Positions 1-8,031 of a stretch of 41,395 bases of DNA are shown piece by piece (positions within the stretch are counted from its first letter, which is position 1; the number at the start of each line of letters is the position of its first letter). Where the stretch lies: the NCBI RefSeq assembly GCF_001940785.1, contig NZ_MSLS01000007.1, forward strand, positions 2,959 through 44,353. Direction: 5' to 3'. A model generated the notes under the pieces. It saw nothing but the letters and a program-made list of their open reading frames with translations. It did not search any database and was not told where the DNA came from. A program made the translations under genes and the position numbers. The DNA comes from Bacillus sp. MRMR6. Lineage in GTDB: Bacteria; Bacillota; Bacilli; Bacillales; Cytobacillaceae.

Positions 1-1137
1 GTCTGTGATGATGAGGATAGAGAAAATGAAGGAGATTTTCTTGCGTTAGCAGAAAAAGCAACTCCTGATGTGATTAACTTGATGGCTACTCATGGAAAAG
101 GGTTAATCTGTGTACCCATCGAGGCTGAGTTGGCAAGAAAGTTAGATTTGATTCCGATGGTAACAAAAAATACCGACCCGCATGGTACAGCCTTTACGGT
201 TAGTATCGATCATAAGTTTTCAACAACAGGAATTTCTGCATTTGAAAGGTCCGCAACAGTATTAAGTATGATTGACCCTGAGTCAAAACCATCTGATTTC
301 AAAAGACCGGGACATATTTTTCCTTTAGTTGCTAAAAAAGGCGGGGTTTTAAGGCGAACAGGACACACGGAAGCAGCTGTTGATTTTGCTAAACTTTGTG
401 ATTCACAGCCTGCTGGAGTAATTTGTGAAATTATGAATGATGACGGAACCATGGCGCGTGTTCCTCAGCTGAGAAAGATTGCGGATGAGTTGAACATGAA
501 GTTGGTTACGATAAAGGACTTAATTGAATATCGCAATCGAAAGGACAATTTAGTTAAACGAGAAGTTGAGATTCAATTACCAACAGAATTTGGAGACTTT
601 AGAGCCATTGGCTATTCAAATCTTATCGATGAAAAGGAACATGTGGCAATTGTAAAAGGGGAAATTAATCCAGAAGAACCGATCCTCGTCAGAGTACATT
701 CTGAATGTTTGACGGGTGATGTTTTTGGTTCATACCGTTGTGACTGTGGTCCACAGCTCCATGCTGCCCTAAGTCAAATTGAGCAAGAGGGAAGCGGGGT
801 ACTTTTGTACATGCGTCAAGAAGGCCGAGGCATTGGGCTTTTGAACAAAATGAGAGCGTATAAGCTTCAAGAACAAGGTTTTGATACGGTCGAGGCGAAT
901 GAGCAGCTTGGGTTTAAGGCTGATTTAAGAGAGTATGGAATTGGTGCGCAAATTCTAAAAGACCTAGGTATTAAAAAAATGCGATTGCTAACCAATAACC
1001 CGCGTAAAATCAAAGGTCTCAAAGGATATGACCTAGAGGTAATTGACCGGGTAGCTCTGCAAATGGAGATGAGGAAGGAAAATGCAAACTATTTAAAAAC
1101 AAAGCAAGACAAGCTGGGTCATTTATTTCATTTTTAA
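1..1137 (+). CDS. ribBA: RibBA, bifunctional DHBP synthase / GTP cyclohydrolase II (5' end cut off)
   Basis: This enzyme supplies both precursors of riboflavin. The N-terminal half makes 3,4-dihydroxy-2-butanone 4-phosphate from ribulose 5-phosphate, and the C-terminal half opens GTP. The frame is open from base 1, where it already reads the acidic [10 protein letters not shown] motif of the RibB active site, so only about 20 N-terminal residues are missing compared with family members of about 400 residues. Other RibB motifs are [18 protein letters not shown] and [10 protein letters not shown]. The RibA half shows the zinc site (HSECLTGD then CDCG) and [10 protein letters not shown]. ribH follows 61 bases downstream, the usual rib operon order. 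The 378 visible residues show no frameshift. Regulation, probably by an FMN riboswitch, would lie outside the window. Confidence 0.97.
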   Translation, partial: VCDDEDRENEGDFLALAEKATPDVINLMATHGKGLICVPIEAELARKLDLIPMVTKNTDPHGTAFTVSIDHKFSTTGISAFERSATVLSMIDPESKPSDFKRPGHIFPLVAKKGGVLRRTGHTEAAVDFAKLCDSQPAGVICEIMNDDGTMARVPQLRKIADELNMKLVTIKDLIEYRNRKDNLVKREVEIQLPTEFGDFRAIGYSNLIDEKEHVAIVKGEINPEEPILVRVHSECLTGDVFGSYRCDCGPQLHAALSQIEQEGSGVLLYMRQEGRGIGLLNKMRAYKLQEQGFDTVEANEQLGFKADLREYGIGAQILKDLGIKKMRLLTNNPRKIKGLKGYDLEVIDRVALQMEMRKENANYLKTKQDKLGHLFHF

Positions 1138-1198
1138 TATGTTGACTGGAACGAAAATCAAAAACAAGAACTATAAATTATTATTGGAGGAAACTATC

Positions 1199-1669
1199 AT
1201 GGGAAATCTTTTCGAAGGAAATTTAGTTGGAACAGGATTAAGGGTCGGAATCGTGGTTGGACGTTTTAATGAGTTTATTACAAGTAAATTATTGGGCGGT
1301 GCTCAGGATGCTCTAAAACGACACGGAGTAAGTGATGACGATGTAGACATCGCTTGGGTTCCGGGTGCATTTGAGATTCCTTTAATCGCTCAAAAAATGG
1401 CTTTAAGTAAAAAGTATGATGCCGTTATTACCCTTGGAACGGTGATTCGCGGTTCAACTCCACATTTTGATTATGTCTGTAATGAAGCAGCTAAGGGAGT
1501 TTCTGCTATAGCATTGTCCAGCGGTATTCCTGTTATTTTTGGTGTTTTAACTACCGACTCAATTGAACAAGCCATTGAGAGGGCAGGTACGAAGGCTGGA
1601 AACAAGGGCTGGGATGCTGCCAATTCAGCGATTGAAATGGCTAATCTTTGCAGAAACCTAGAGCAATAA
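1199..1669 (+). CDS. ribH: RibH, 6,7-dimethyl-8-ribityllumazine synthase
   Basis: Lumazine synthase condenses the two products of RibBA into 6,7-dimethyl-8-ribityllumazine, the penultimate step of riboflavin synthesis. In Bacillus it forms a 60-subunit capsid. The ATG at 1199 is chosen over an in-frame upstream ATG at 1139 because GGAGG at 1186-1190 sits 8 bases before it and the resulting 156 residues match the family length. Visible motifs are GRFNEFIT near the start, [23 protein letters not shown] with the catalytic His, and [12 protein letters not shown]. It is the last gene of the rib operon seen here and is followed by two hairpins. Confidence 0.97.
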   Translation: MGNLFEGNLVGTGLRVGIVVGRFNEFITSKLLGGAQDALKRHGVSDDDVDIAWVPGAFEIPLIAQKMALSKKYDAVITLGTVIRGSTPHFDYVCNEAAKGVSAIALSSGIPVIFGVLTTDSIEQAIERAGTKAGNKGWDAANSAIEMANLCRNLEQ

Positions 1670-1681
1670 TCCGTACATTTT

Positions 1682-1714
1682 AAAGGAGACATGCAGTTTT
1701 TGTATGTCTTCTTT
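1682..1714 (+). other. Hairpin just after ribH
   Basis: Bases 1682-1694 (AAAGGAGACATGC) pair with 1702-1714 (GTATGTCTTCTTT) in a 13-bp stem with two G-U pairs and a 7-base loop. No T-run follows, so it may protect the mRNA 3' end or act together with the stronger terminator 30 bases downstream. Confidence 0.45.
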
Positions 1715-1743
1715 GGCTAATAGGAAAGTATAAGAAAAACTAA

Positions 1744-1783
1744 GGCACTCGCCTTCAGGACTTGGCGAGTGCCGAGTTTTTCT
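1744..1783 (+). terminator. Rho-independent terminator of the rib operon
   Basis: A perfect 10-bp stem, GGCACTCGCC (1744-1753) with GGCGAGTGCC (1764-1773), encloses a 10-base loop and is followed by GAGTTTTT. It separates the rib operon from the B12 riboswitch unit. Confidence 0.9.
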
Positions 1784-1794
1784 AATAAAATCTA

Positions 1795-1824
1795 TATACA
1801 AATATAAAAGTTTTCTACTATAAT
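1795..1824 (+). promoter_or_regulatory. Candidate SigA promoter of the cobalamin unit
   Basis: A consensus -10 hexamer TATAAT lies at 1819-1824, with a weaker -35 candidate TATACA at 1795-1800 (18-base spacer). A start near 1831 would put the whole riboswitch in the leader. Confidence 0.55.
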
Positions 1825-1848
1825 GGACATACCATAAAAAATAGAATA

Positions 1849-2049
1849 CTTAAAACAGGTGCTAAGTGTTTTGTACTTAGCTTAATAGGGAAGTTGGTAA
1901 AAAGCCAACGCGGTCCCGCCACTGTAAATGTGAGCAACCTATAAAAAGTCACTGTCAAATGACGGGAAGACATAGGAAGCAATGAGCATGAGCCAGGAAA
2001 CCTGCCTGTTTTTGACACCAACAGCCTACGCGGATAGGAGAGTGTTAAG
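1849..2049 (+). promoter_or_regulatory. Cobalamin (B12) riboswitch
   Basis: This leader RNA element binds adenosylcobalamin or a related corrinoid. It carries the family's conserved blocks in order: the ACAGGTGCTAAG opening at 1855-1866, GGGAAGTTGGT, GCCAACGCGGTCCCGCCACTGT in two adjoining pieces near 1907-1930, and the B12 box GCCAGGAAACCTGCC at 1992-2006. A closing P1 helix can form between 1849-1856 and 2042-2049 with one mismatch. The 3' strand of P1 can instead pair with 2075-2082, which gives a plausible switch. It controls the surface-protein and ECF-transporter genes downstream. Confidence 0.95.
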
Positions 2050-2092
2050 ACTATAAATGCATTTACTGCGTTTACTTAACATAGATAACTCC

Positions 2093-2117
2093 TCCTCCTA
2101 CATAGGGGGATTTTTTT
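2093..2117 (+). terminator. Riboswitch expression-platform terminator
   Basis: TCCTCC (2093-2098) pairs with GGGGGA (2105-2110) around the loop TACATA and is followed directly by seven Ts. It lies 40 bases after the aptamer and ends 40 bases before the first start codon, as expected for transcriptional attenuation by corrinoid. Confidence 0.7.
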
Positions 2118-2156
2118 ATGGGGACTTTTTTAAACAAGAGAGAGGGAGAAACAGAC

Positions 2157-3965
2157 ATGATGAGTAAACAAAAAAAAATCTGGTTGGTACTGCTCCTAGT
2201 AGTCAGTATGCTTACAAGTGGTTTCCAAGCACCGGTATTGGCAGCAGAGCAATCGGCCGGGAGCACCGTTAAGGTAATAGGAGCCGACGAGGGCATTCCA
2301 CTTCAAACTGAAACCGTGGTAGAGTTAACAGGGAGTGAAAATGCAACTGAGGCATTGATTAAAGCAGTTGGGGAAGAAAATGTTGAATTTTCAGACACAG
2401 CATATGGAAGAATGCTGAATGGTATAAAAGGATTAAAGGCAGAGGGTACCCATTTCTGGGCATTCTATATTAACGGAATAATGGCTCAGGTTGGAGCCGA
2501 CTCCTACAAGGTAAAGCAAGGAGACAAATTAAGCTTTAGGTATACCGATTGGACGAAGCCAGCGGAGAATACAGCCTCTTTGAAAGTTTTGGATAAAGCT
2601 GATCAGACTTTAAATGATTCACCAGAGATAACGTTTTTTGACAATCCTACGGCATTCGACCTGCTGTTTGTTACGTTAGGGTCGGATAAGGTCGAATATC
2701 TTGATACACAGTACGGGAAAATGATTACCAGTGTTAACGGGATTGCAGCAGAAGGAACCTATTTTTGGGCATTCTATGTTAACGGCCAATCTGCGACTGT
2801 TGGAGCGGACAGCTACCAGCTTCAGGCTGGTGATGAAATTAGCTTTAAGTACCAATCATGGGAAGATGCTCCAGCGGATGATGACAATGATAACGGAACA
2901 ACCCCTCCAACTGAAGGGACAGTTTCTGAAGCAGAACTAAATCAGTCTGTAGAAGCAGCCACACAATACGTATTAAGCCATGAGATCACTGAGTGGGAAG
3001 CAGTTGCTCTAAGGGGAGCAGGAAAAACGATTCCGTCTAATTACCTTGAAAAAGTAAAATCCATTATAAAAGAAAGACAAGGAAATTTCTCACGTATTAC
3101 AGACACGGAGAGATATGTTCTTGGAATTCTTGCTGCCGGAGCTGATCCTACAAATATTGAAGGATATAACCTAGTTGATAGTATTTACAACGGTAATGTA
3201 ACAAAACAAGGCTTAAATGGAGTAGCCTACGCACTTTTAGCTTTAGATAGTGCTAATTTTGAGCTTCCAGCTTCAGCTAAATGGTCAAGGGAAGGTCTTG
3301 TGAATTATTTACTTGAAAGGCAAAATGCAGATGGCGGCTGGGCATGGGATGGCAGTGCAACCAGTGACATCGATACCACTGGGATGGTGTTAACAGCCTT
3401 AGCTCCATATAAGAAACAGTCAGAGGTCTTAGAAAAGGTTGAAGTGGCAGTACAATATTTAGCAGATAAGTATAGTAAGGCGAAAATTGATAACAGTTCC
3501 ACGGCCTCCCAGGTCATCATTGCCCTTTCAGCACTCGGAATTGATAGCAATGGTTCTTTATTTAGAAAAGATGACATCAGCTTACTTCATTACTTAATAA
3601 GCTTTCAAAATGCAGATGGCGGCTTTGATTGGCAGGGTGGAGATGTTAGTGATGTATTCTCTACTCAGCAAGGGATTCAGGCGGTAGTTGCCTATCAGTT
3701 ATTTAATCTAGGCAAAGGTTCACTTTATCATTTACCAGTGATTGCCCAAGAACCAGTAACAGATGATCCAGTTATCGAAAAACCCGAAACTGATAAACCA
3801 ATTACTGAGTCTCCAGTAGTAGAGAAAACAACTGAACAACCTAATACAAACAGTCATAAACTTCCAAATACAGCAACAGAACATTACAACCTTCTAGTAG
3901 CAGGTGGATTATTGATGCTAATCGGTAGTTTATATTTCTTTATGCAAAGACGCAGGAAAGCTTAA
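2157..3965 (+). CDS. Cell-wall-anchored intrinsic-factor/transcobalamin-like protein
   Basis: Predicted surface protein for corrinoid capture. A signal peptide covers residues 1-30 (cleavage near VLAA-EQ). Two DUF4430 (transcobalamin C-terminal-like) domains follow at about 35-135 and 140-236, both with the signature FWAFYxNG...VGADSY. After an acidic linker, an alpha/alpha-barrel domain at about 257-525 carries two QNADGG repeats of the prenyltransferase/squalene-cyclase type, the fold of the cobalamin-binding alpha domain of intrinsic factor. A Pro/Glu-rich spacer leads to LPNTA (569-573), a hydrophobic helix and RRRKA, a sortase anchor. The ATG at 2157 is chosen because GAGGGAG lies 8 bases upstream; the ATG at 2118 falls in the terminator. 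Binding of B12 is inferred from the domains and the riboswitch, and it has not been shown here. Confidence 0.85.
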   Translation: MMSKQKKIWLVLLLVVSMLTSGFQAPVLAAEQSAGSTVKVIGADEGIPLQTETVVELTGSENATEALIKAVGEENVEFSDTAYGRMLNGIKGLKAEGTHFWAFYINGIMAQVGADSYKVKQGDKLSFRYTDWTKPAENTASLKVLDKADQTLNDSPEITFFDNPTAFDLLFVTLGSDKVEYLDTQYGKMITSVNGIAAEGTYFWAFYVNGQSATVGADSYQLQAGDEISFKYQSWEDAPADDDNDNGTTPPTEGTVSEAELNQSVEAATQYVLSHEITEWEAVALRGAGKTIPSNYLEKVKSIIKERQGNFSRITDTERYVLGILAAGADPTNIEGYNLVDSIYNGNVTKQGLNGVAYALLALDSANFELPASAKWSREGLVNYLLERQNADGGWAWDGSATSDIDTTGMVLTALAPYKKQSEVLEKVEVAVQYLADKYSKAKIDNSSTASQVIIALSALGIDSNGSLFRKDDISLLHYLISFQNADGGFDWQGGDVSDVFSTQQGIQAVVAYQLFNLGKGSLYHLPVIAQEPVTDDPVIEKPETDKPITESPVVEKTTEQPNTNSHKLPNTATEHYNLLVAGGLLMLIGSLYFFMQRRRKA

Positions 3966-3987
3966 TCGTTTTTCCTTGAAATCAAAT

Positions 3988-4012
3988 ACCCTCCTGTGAA
4001 ATACAGGAGGGT
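3988..4012 (+). other. Intercistronic hairpin
   Basis: ACCCTCCTGT (3988-3997) pairs perfectly with ACAGGAGGGT (4003-4012) around a 5-base loop. No T-run follows. It sits just upstream of the GAGGAGG ribosome site of the next gene and sequesters a second SD-like AGGAGG, so it may tune differential expression or mRNA stability within the operon. Confidence 0.6.
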
Positions 4013-4031
4013 AACAGAGGAGGAAAAGTTT

Positions 4032-4778
4032 GTGCGGCAATATTTAAAGTTAGCAACCTTACTTTCGATATTATTTCTCACTTTTAGTATAGCCGGCTGT
4101 GGTACAAGTGCAGAATCTACTAAAGATACTAAGCCAGTAGAAGATCCGATTGAAGTGGTAAAGGAAGTTACCAACGAGTCGAAAACCGTTGATGAACAAG
4201 ATCAAGTTTCAGAGGAAACACCTAATGCGGATACTTCAGCGGCGGAAGAATCCGAACAGCCAAATACAGCAACAACCCAAAGTAATCAAAAAACATCTAC
4301 TAACGGCTCAAGCGGTTCAAATAATTCTGGGACCACCACTAGTAAAAGTTCAACTGCTTCTACAACAACAACAACGAAACCTGCTCAACCAAGTAATTCG
4401 CAGCCAGCAGCAGGTACAACTTCAACTCCTCCTACAACTACACCCGTAGAGGAACAAAAGCCTGTTGCAACAGTTACAATCTCAATCGTTGGTCCAAAAG
4501 ATCGTGGAACGATATTAGGCGCAACGAAGATGACGATGCAAGAAGGGGATACTATACTAACTATTCTTTCACAGGCAGCAAAAAAACATAATATCCAGAT
4601 TGAAACCCGCGGCAGCGGATCTACTGCATATGTCGAAGGTATTGATCATATTTACGAGTTTGATTACGGTATGAAAAGTGGCTGGGTATTCTCTCACAAT
4701 GGCGCTAGTATTACAAAAAGTATAGGGGTTATTCATGTAAAAGACGGTGACCGGATTGAATGCTACTATACTGAATAG
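4032..4778 (+). CDS. DUF4430-domain lipoprotein
   Basis: A 248-residue lipoprotein whose likely role is to bind corrinoid at the membrane and pass it to the ECF transporter. The GTG at 4032 is chosen because GAGGAGG (4017-4023) is 8 bases upstream and the protein then begins with a proper lipoprotein signal, lipobox IAGC with Cys23. Residues of about 25-150 are a Thr/Ser/Gln/Pro-rich flexible spacer suited to crossing the cell wall. The C-terminal 100 residues form one DUF4430 domain (GDTILTILSQAAKKHN...GWVFSHNGASI...VKDGDRIECYY). Its pairing with a wall-anchored protein that carries the same domain suggests a relay. The low-complexity linker makes repeat-length changes likely between strains. 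Confidence 0.8.
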   Translation: MRQYLKLATLLSILFLTFSIAGCGTSAESTKDTKPVEDPIEVVKEVTNESKTVDEQDQVSEETPNADTSAAEESEQPNTATTQSNQKTSTNGSSGSNNSGTTTSKSSTASTTTTTKPAQPSNSQPAAGTTSTPPTTTPVEEQKPVATVTISIVGPKDRGTILGATKMTMQEGDTILTILSQAAKKHNIQIETRGSGSTAYVEGIDHIYEFDYGMKSGWVFSHNGASITKSIGVIHVKDGDRIECYYTE

Positions 4779-4796
4779 TTTATTGGAGGAGAAGTA

Positions 4797-5675
4797 ATGG
4801 AAAATCGATTGGAACGATTCCATCCGCTTGTCCCTTTTCTCTATTATGGAGGCTCAATTTCCATATTCCTGCTCTTTCTACATCCGGTCTTTTTACCCCT
4901 TGGGTTTATACTAATTTTAATAATCAACTATATGCAGGATCGTTTAAATGGAATTAGGACCTGGTTGTTTTTAATGCTGACAACCGTCGTTCTCATCATG
5001 GTCATGAACCCTCTATTTAATGAACGAGGAAGGCATCTTTTATTTGAGATTGCAAACCACAAAATTACGCTTGAAGCAGTTATTTATGGTGGAATGAACG
5101 CACTGAGCATAGTCGGTGTTATGGCTGTTTTTATCTCCTATAATCTAATTATGACACCTAATAAGTTATTATTTTTATTTGCAAAGTTCCTGCCTCAGTT
5201 TGCCGTTCTTCTGATGCTGACATTAAGATTTATTCCCTTAATGCGAAGGAGACTGGAAGAAATCATGATGGTCCAACAGAGTAAAGGATTATCGGTTATA
5301 CATGGGCCTTGGAGCGCAAAGCTTAAAAATGGAATGTTATATGTCCAAGCATTGTTAACGTATTCCTTAGAAGAAGCCATTCAAACAGCTGACAGTATTA
5401 AGGCTAGAGGGTATGGAGTTGGACACCGGACTTCTTATGAATATTTTAAAATTAGAAATGCAGATAGTACAGCGATTATTTTTCTTTCCATTCTTTTATT
5501 AACAATCGTATTTGCGAGATTATCTGGATACGGCTTTTTAAGCATATATCCGGTAATGGAGTCTTGGCAGTTAGCCTGGCAAGATATGGTTACCCTTATG
5601 TTTTATTTGCTTTTCTTAAGCTTCCCACTTCTAGTTGAAATAGGTGAAATGCTCCGATGGCGTTTATCAAAATAA
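4797..5675 (+). CDS. ECF transporter transmembrane T component (CbiQ family)
   Basis: A 292-residue membrane protein that couples ATP hydrolysis to the substrate-binding S subunit in energy-coupling-factor importers. Several hydrophobic segments are visible in the first 130 residues and near the C terminus. The cytoplasmic coupling region contains the QSKGL and KARGYG motifs, the Ala-Arg-Gly-type signatures that dock onto the ATPases. The ATG follows GGAGGAGAAGTA. The 3' end overlaps the ATPase gene by 19 bases, which points to translational coupling. The whole unit lies under the B12 riboswitch. Confidence 0.88.
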   Translation: MENRLERFHPLVPFLYYGGSISIFLLFLHPVFLPLGFILILIINYMQDRLNGIRTWLFLMLTTVVLIMVMNPLFNERGRHLLFEIANHKITLEAVIYGGMNALSIVGVMAVFISYNLIMTPNKLLFLFAKFLPQFAVLLMLTLRFIPLMRRRLEEIMMVQQSKGLSVIHGPWSAKLKNGMLYVQALLTYSLEEAIQTADSIKARGYGVGHRTSYEYFKIRNADSTAIIFLSILLLTIVFARLSGYGFLSIYPVMESWQLAWQDMVTLMFYLLFLSFPLLVEIGEMLRWRLSK

Positions 5676-7300
5676 ATCAATTCAATTTTACTTATCCAGA
5701 CCGGTCAGAACCCGCCATTAGGAACCTTTCTTTTTCGATTGAAAAAGGTCAATTTGTCGTTCTTTTTGGGGCATCGGGATCGGGGAAGAGTACTTTATTA
5801 AAATGTTTAAAAAGAGAAATACAGCCGCATGGTAAGCGTGCAGGTGACATAATCATCAATGGTCTGGATGTTAACAATTCAAGTGGATTATCGAATGAAA
5901 TTGGTTTTGTTTTTCAAGATCCTGAAAACCAAGTAGTAGCTGATGATGTATTGCATGAAATTGTTTTTGGATTAGAAAATATCGGTTTGACTCCTAATGA
6001 AATGAGAAGCAGAGTGGCAGAAATGGTTCACTTTTTTGGGGTAGAGCCCTTGCTTCATAGGAAAACCCATGAGCTTTCCGGTGGGAAAAAACAGCAAATT
6101 AACCTGGCTTCTGTTTTGGTTATGCAGCCTGACATCTTATTGTTAGATGAACCAACGGCACAGTTAGATCCTGTAAATACTAGAGAATTTTTCGATATCC
6201 TTAAAAGATTAAATGATGAATTTGGTATGACCATTATTATTGCCGAACACCGGCTTGAAGAGGTTTTCACCTTAGCAGATAAAATTGTCATGCTCGATAA
6301 GGGTGAAGTCCAATTCGAAGGAACTCCTGAAGAAGTTCTTGTGGATGTTTGGAATACTAAGAACAAAGCGTATGTTCCTAGTATACCATCACTGTTTTTC
6401 AGTATGGGTGGCAAGGGAAAGCTGCCGCTAACTGTAAAACAAGGGCGGGATTGGACTGAACAGCAAACGCTTATATTTAAAAAAGAAACAGAAAAACATC
6501 CGGTGACATTAGGGAAGGAATGGATTAAAGCGAAAAATCTTTTTTTTCGCTATGATCGGAAAACGGAATATGTCTTGAAAGACTTGGATTTCTCACTTAA
6601 AAAAGGAGAGTTTTTTGCTTTATTAGGTGGGAACGGTTCTGGGAAATCGACTTTATTAAAGCTAATAGCTGGGTTGGTAAAGCCTGAACAAGGAAAGTTG
6701 CTTTATAATGGAATATTTACCAATACAAAGAAAACCAACGAAATCGCAAAAGTGGTTGGTTACTTACCGCAGAATCCAAAGTTATTTTTTATTCAAGATA
6801 CTGTAGAAAAAGAAATCCAAGAAACGATGCTAAAGTGGGGAATTCACGACAAAAGTGAAGTCAGTCAACTAATCGAAGAGCTGGGCATTTCGCATGTATT
6901 GTCTAGGCATCCCTATGATTTAAGTGGCGGTGAGCTGCAGAAAGCAGCTTTGGCATGCCTTTTAATCAGAAAGCCACAACTTCTTTTACTAGATGAACCC
7001 ACAAAAGGACTCGATCCAATCTCAAAGGAAAGCTTTTCGATGATCGTCAATAAGTTAAATGGAGAAGGCATTACCATTCTAATGTCAACCCATGATATTG
7101 AATTCGCTGCTAAATACGCTACAAAATGCGGTATGATGTTCCAAGGGAATATTACCTCGCAAGGAGACCCTGATACATTTTTTAATGGAAATTTCTTTTA
7201 TTCAACCATGATCCAGCGGTTATTCCGCCATGTGCCAGGATCCTCACTGACTACTGTTGAGGAGGTACTAAAGCAATGTACACCAGCAGCCGGAAGGTAA
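5657..7300 (+). CDS. ECF transporter ATPase, two ABC domains fused (A-A')
   Basis: A 547-residue protein with two complete ABC ATPase domains in one chain, replacing the usual separate EcfA and EcfA' subunits. Domain 1 has Walker A GASGSGKST (38-46), signature LSGGKKQ (140-146), Walker B ILLLDEP (160-166) and switch His198. Domain 2 has GGNGSGKST (324-332), LSGGELQ (422-428), LLLLDEP (442-448) and His479. Both sites look competent. It overlaps the T gene at its start and the S gene at its end. Such fusions occur in ECF transporters of the group with a dedicated S subunit, often annotated YkoD-like or CbiO-like. Confidence 0.9.
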   Translation: MAFIKINQFNFTYPDRSEPAIRNLSFSIEKGQFVVLFGASGSGKSTLLKCLKREIQPHGKRAGDIIINGLDVNNSSGLSNEIGFVFQDPENQVVADDVLHEIVFGLENIGLTPNEMRSRVAEMVHFFGVEPLLHRKTHELSGGKKQQINLASVLVMQPDILLLDEPTAQLDPVNTREFFDILKRLNDEFGMTIIIAEHRLEEVFTLADKIVMLDKGEVQFEGTPEEVLVDVWNTKNKAYVPSIPSLFFSMGGKGKLPLTVKQGRDWTEQQTLIFKKETEKHPVTLGKEWIKAKNLFFRYDRKTEYVLKDLDFSLKKGEFFALLGGNGSGKSTLLKLIAGLVKPEQGKLLYNGIFTNTKKTNEIAKVVGYLPQNPKLFFIQDTVEKEIQETMLKWGIHDKSEVSQLIEELGISHVLSRHPYDLSGGELQKAALACLLIRKPQLLLLDEPTKGLDPISKESFSMIVNKLNGEGITILMSTHDIEFAAKYATKCGMMFQGNITSQGDPDTFFNGNFFYSTMIQRLFRHVPGSSLTTVEEVLKQCTPAAGR

Positions 7301-7971
7301 CAATGATTGTTCTCATAATGGCTGCCGTTCTTCTACTTGCGGCTGGTTTTTGGTGGGATGAGCAATACCTGTGGTTAAGCATAGGGATGACGATTATTGC
7401 TGGACTAATGTTTTTAAATCGTTTTGAAGGTCGAAAAGTGGAACCTCGGGAGTTGGTCCTGCTGGCTGTCCTAGCTTCGATTGCTGCAGTAGTTCGTATC
7501 CCATTTGCAAGTATACCAAGCGTGCAGCCAACCACCTTTGTGATCATGATGTCAGGATATGTGTTTGGTGCTGAAAGTGGATTGATGATAGGAACTGTAG
7601 CCGCTCTCGCCTCGAATATGATCTTAGGACAAGGTCCGTGGACACCATGGCAAATGCTCGCTTGGGGTTTAGTTGGGTTAAGCGCAGGAATTCTGCGTAA
7701 TACAAATTTTATGAAAGCAAAATGGGGGAAAATCGTTTTTGGAGTTGTATGGGGGTTCCTATTCGGCTGGATCATGAATCTTTGGGGGTTGCTAGCATTT
7801 ACCCAATCAGGAACAGTAGTCACAACTGAGACACTTTTACTTTATTTTGCAGGAAGTGCAATATTTGATTCAATGCATTCGGCATCCAACGTCTTCTTTC
7901 TATTATTATTTGGGAACATGTGGGTAAAAACCTTAACAAGATTCAAACGGAAATATGGTCTGCTCGAATAA
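7276..7971 (+). CDS. ECF transporter substrate-binding S component, probably for a corrinoid
   Basis: A 231-residue integral membrane protein with about six hydrophobic helices. The segment RELVLLAVLASIAAVVRIPF and the Gly/Ala-rich helices after it are typical of ECF S subunits. It starts inside the ATPase gene (25-base overlap) with GGAGG about 10 bases upstream. The S subunit sets specificity. I cannot assign the ligand from motifs, but the B12 riboswitch and the two transcobalamin-like proteins in the same unit make cobalamin or a precursor such as cobinamide the best guess. A CbrT-like role is possible; the sequence comparison was not made. It is the last gene of the unit, followed by a terminator. 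Confidence 0.78.
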   Translation: MYTSSRKVTMIVLIMAAVLLLAAGFWWDEQYLWLSIGMTIIAGLMFLNRFEGRKVEPRELVLLAVLASIAAVVRIPFASIPSVQPTTFVIMMSGYVFGAESGLMIGTVAALASNMILGQGPWTPWQMLAWGLVGLSAGILRNTNFMKAKWGKIVFGVVWGFLFGWIMNLWGLLAFTQSGTVVTTETLLLYFAGSAIFDSMHSASNVFFLLLFGNMWVKTLTRFKRKYGLLE

Positions 7972-7975
7972 CTGA

Positions 7976-8008
7976 AAAAGGTCAGGCAGATGCACTGCGT
8001 GACCTTTT
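7976..8008. terminator. Bidirectional terminator between convergent genes
   Basis: AAAAGGTCA (7976-7984) pairs with TGACCTTTT (8000-8008), extended by GCAG/CTGC around the loop ATGCA with one internal G-G mismatch. A and T tracts flank both sides, so it can serve the ECF operon and the convergent PBP gene. Confidence 0.85.
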
Positions 8009-8031
8009 CATATGAATAACAAAACTTTCTT

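Noticed and set aside
7251..7823. 190-residue minus-strand ORF opposite the ECF S component
   Set aside because: It is entirely antisense to a well-supported membrane protein gene, and its Pro/Thr/Ile-rich composition reflects the complement of hydrophobic codons.
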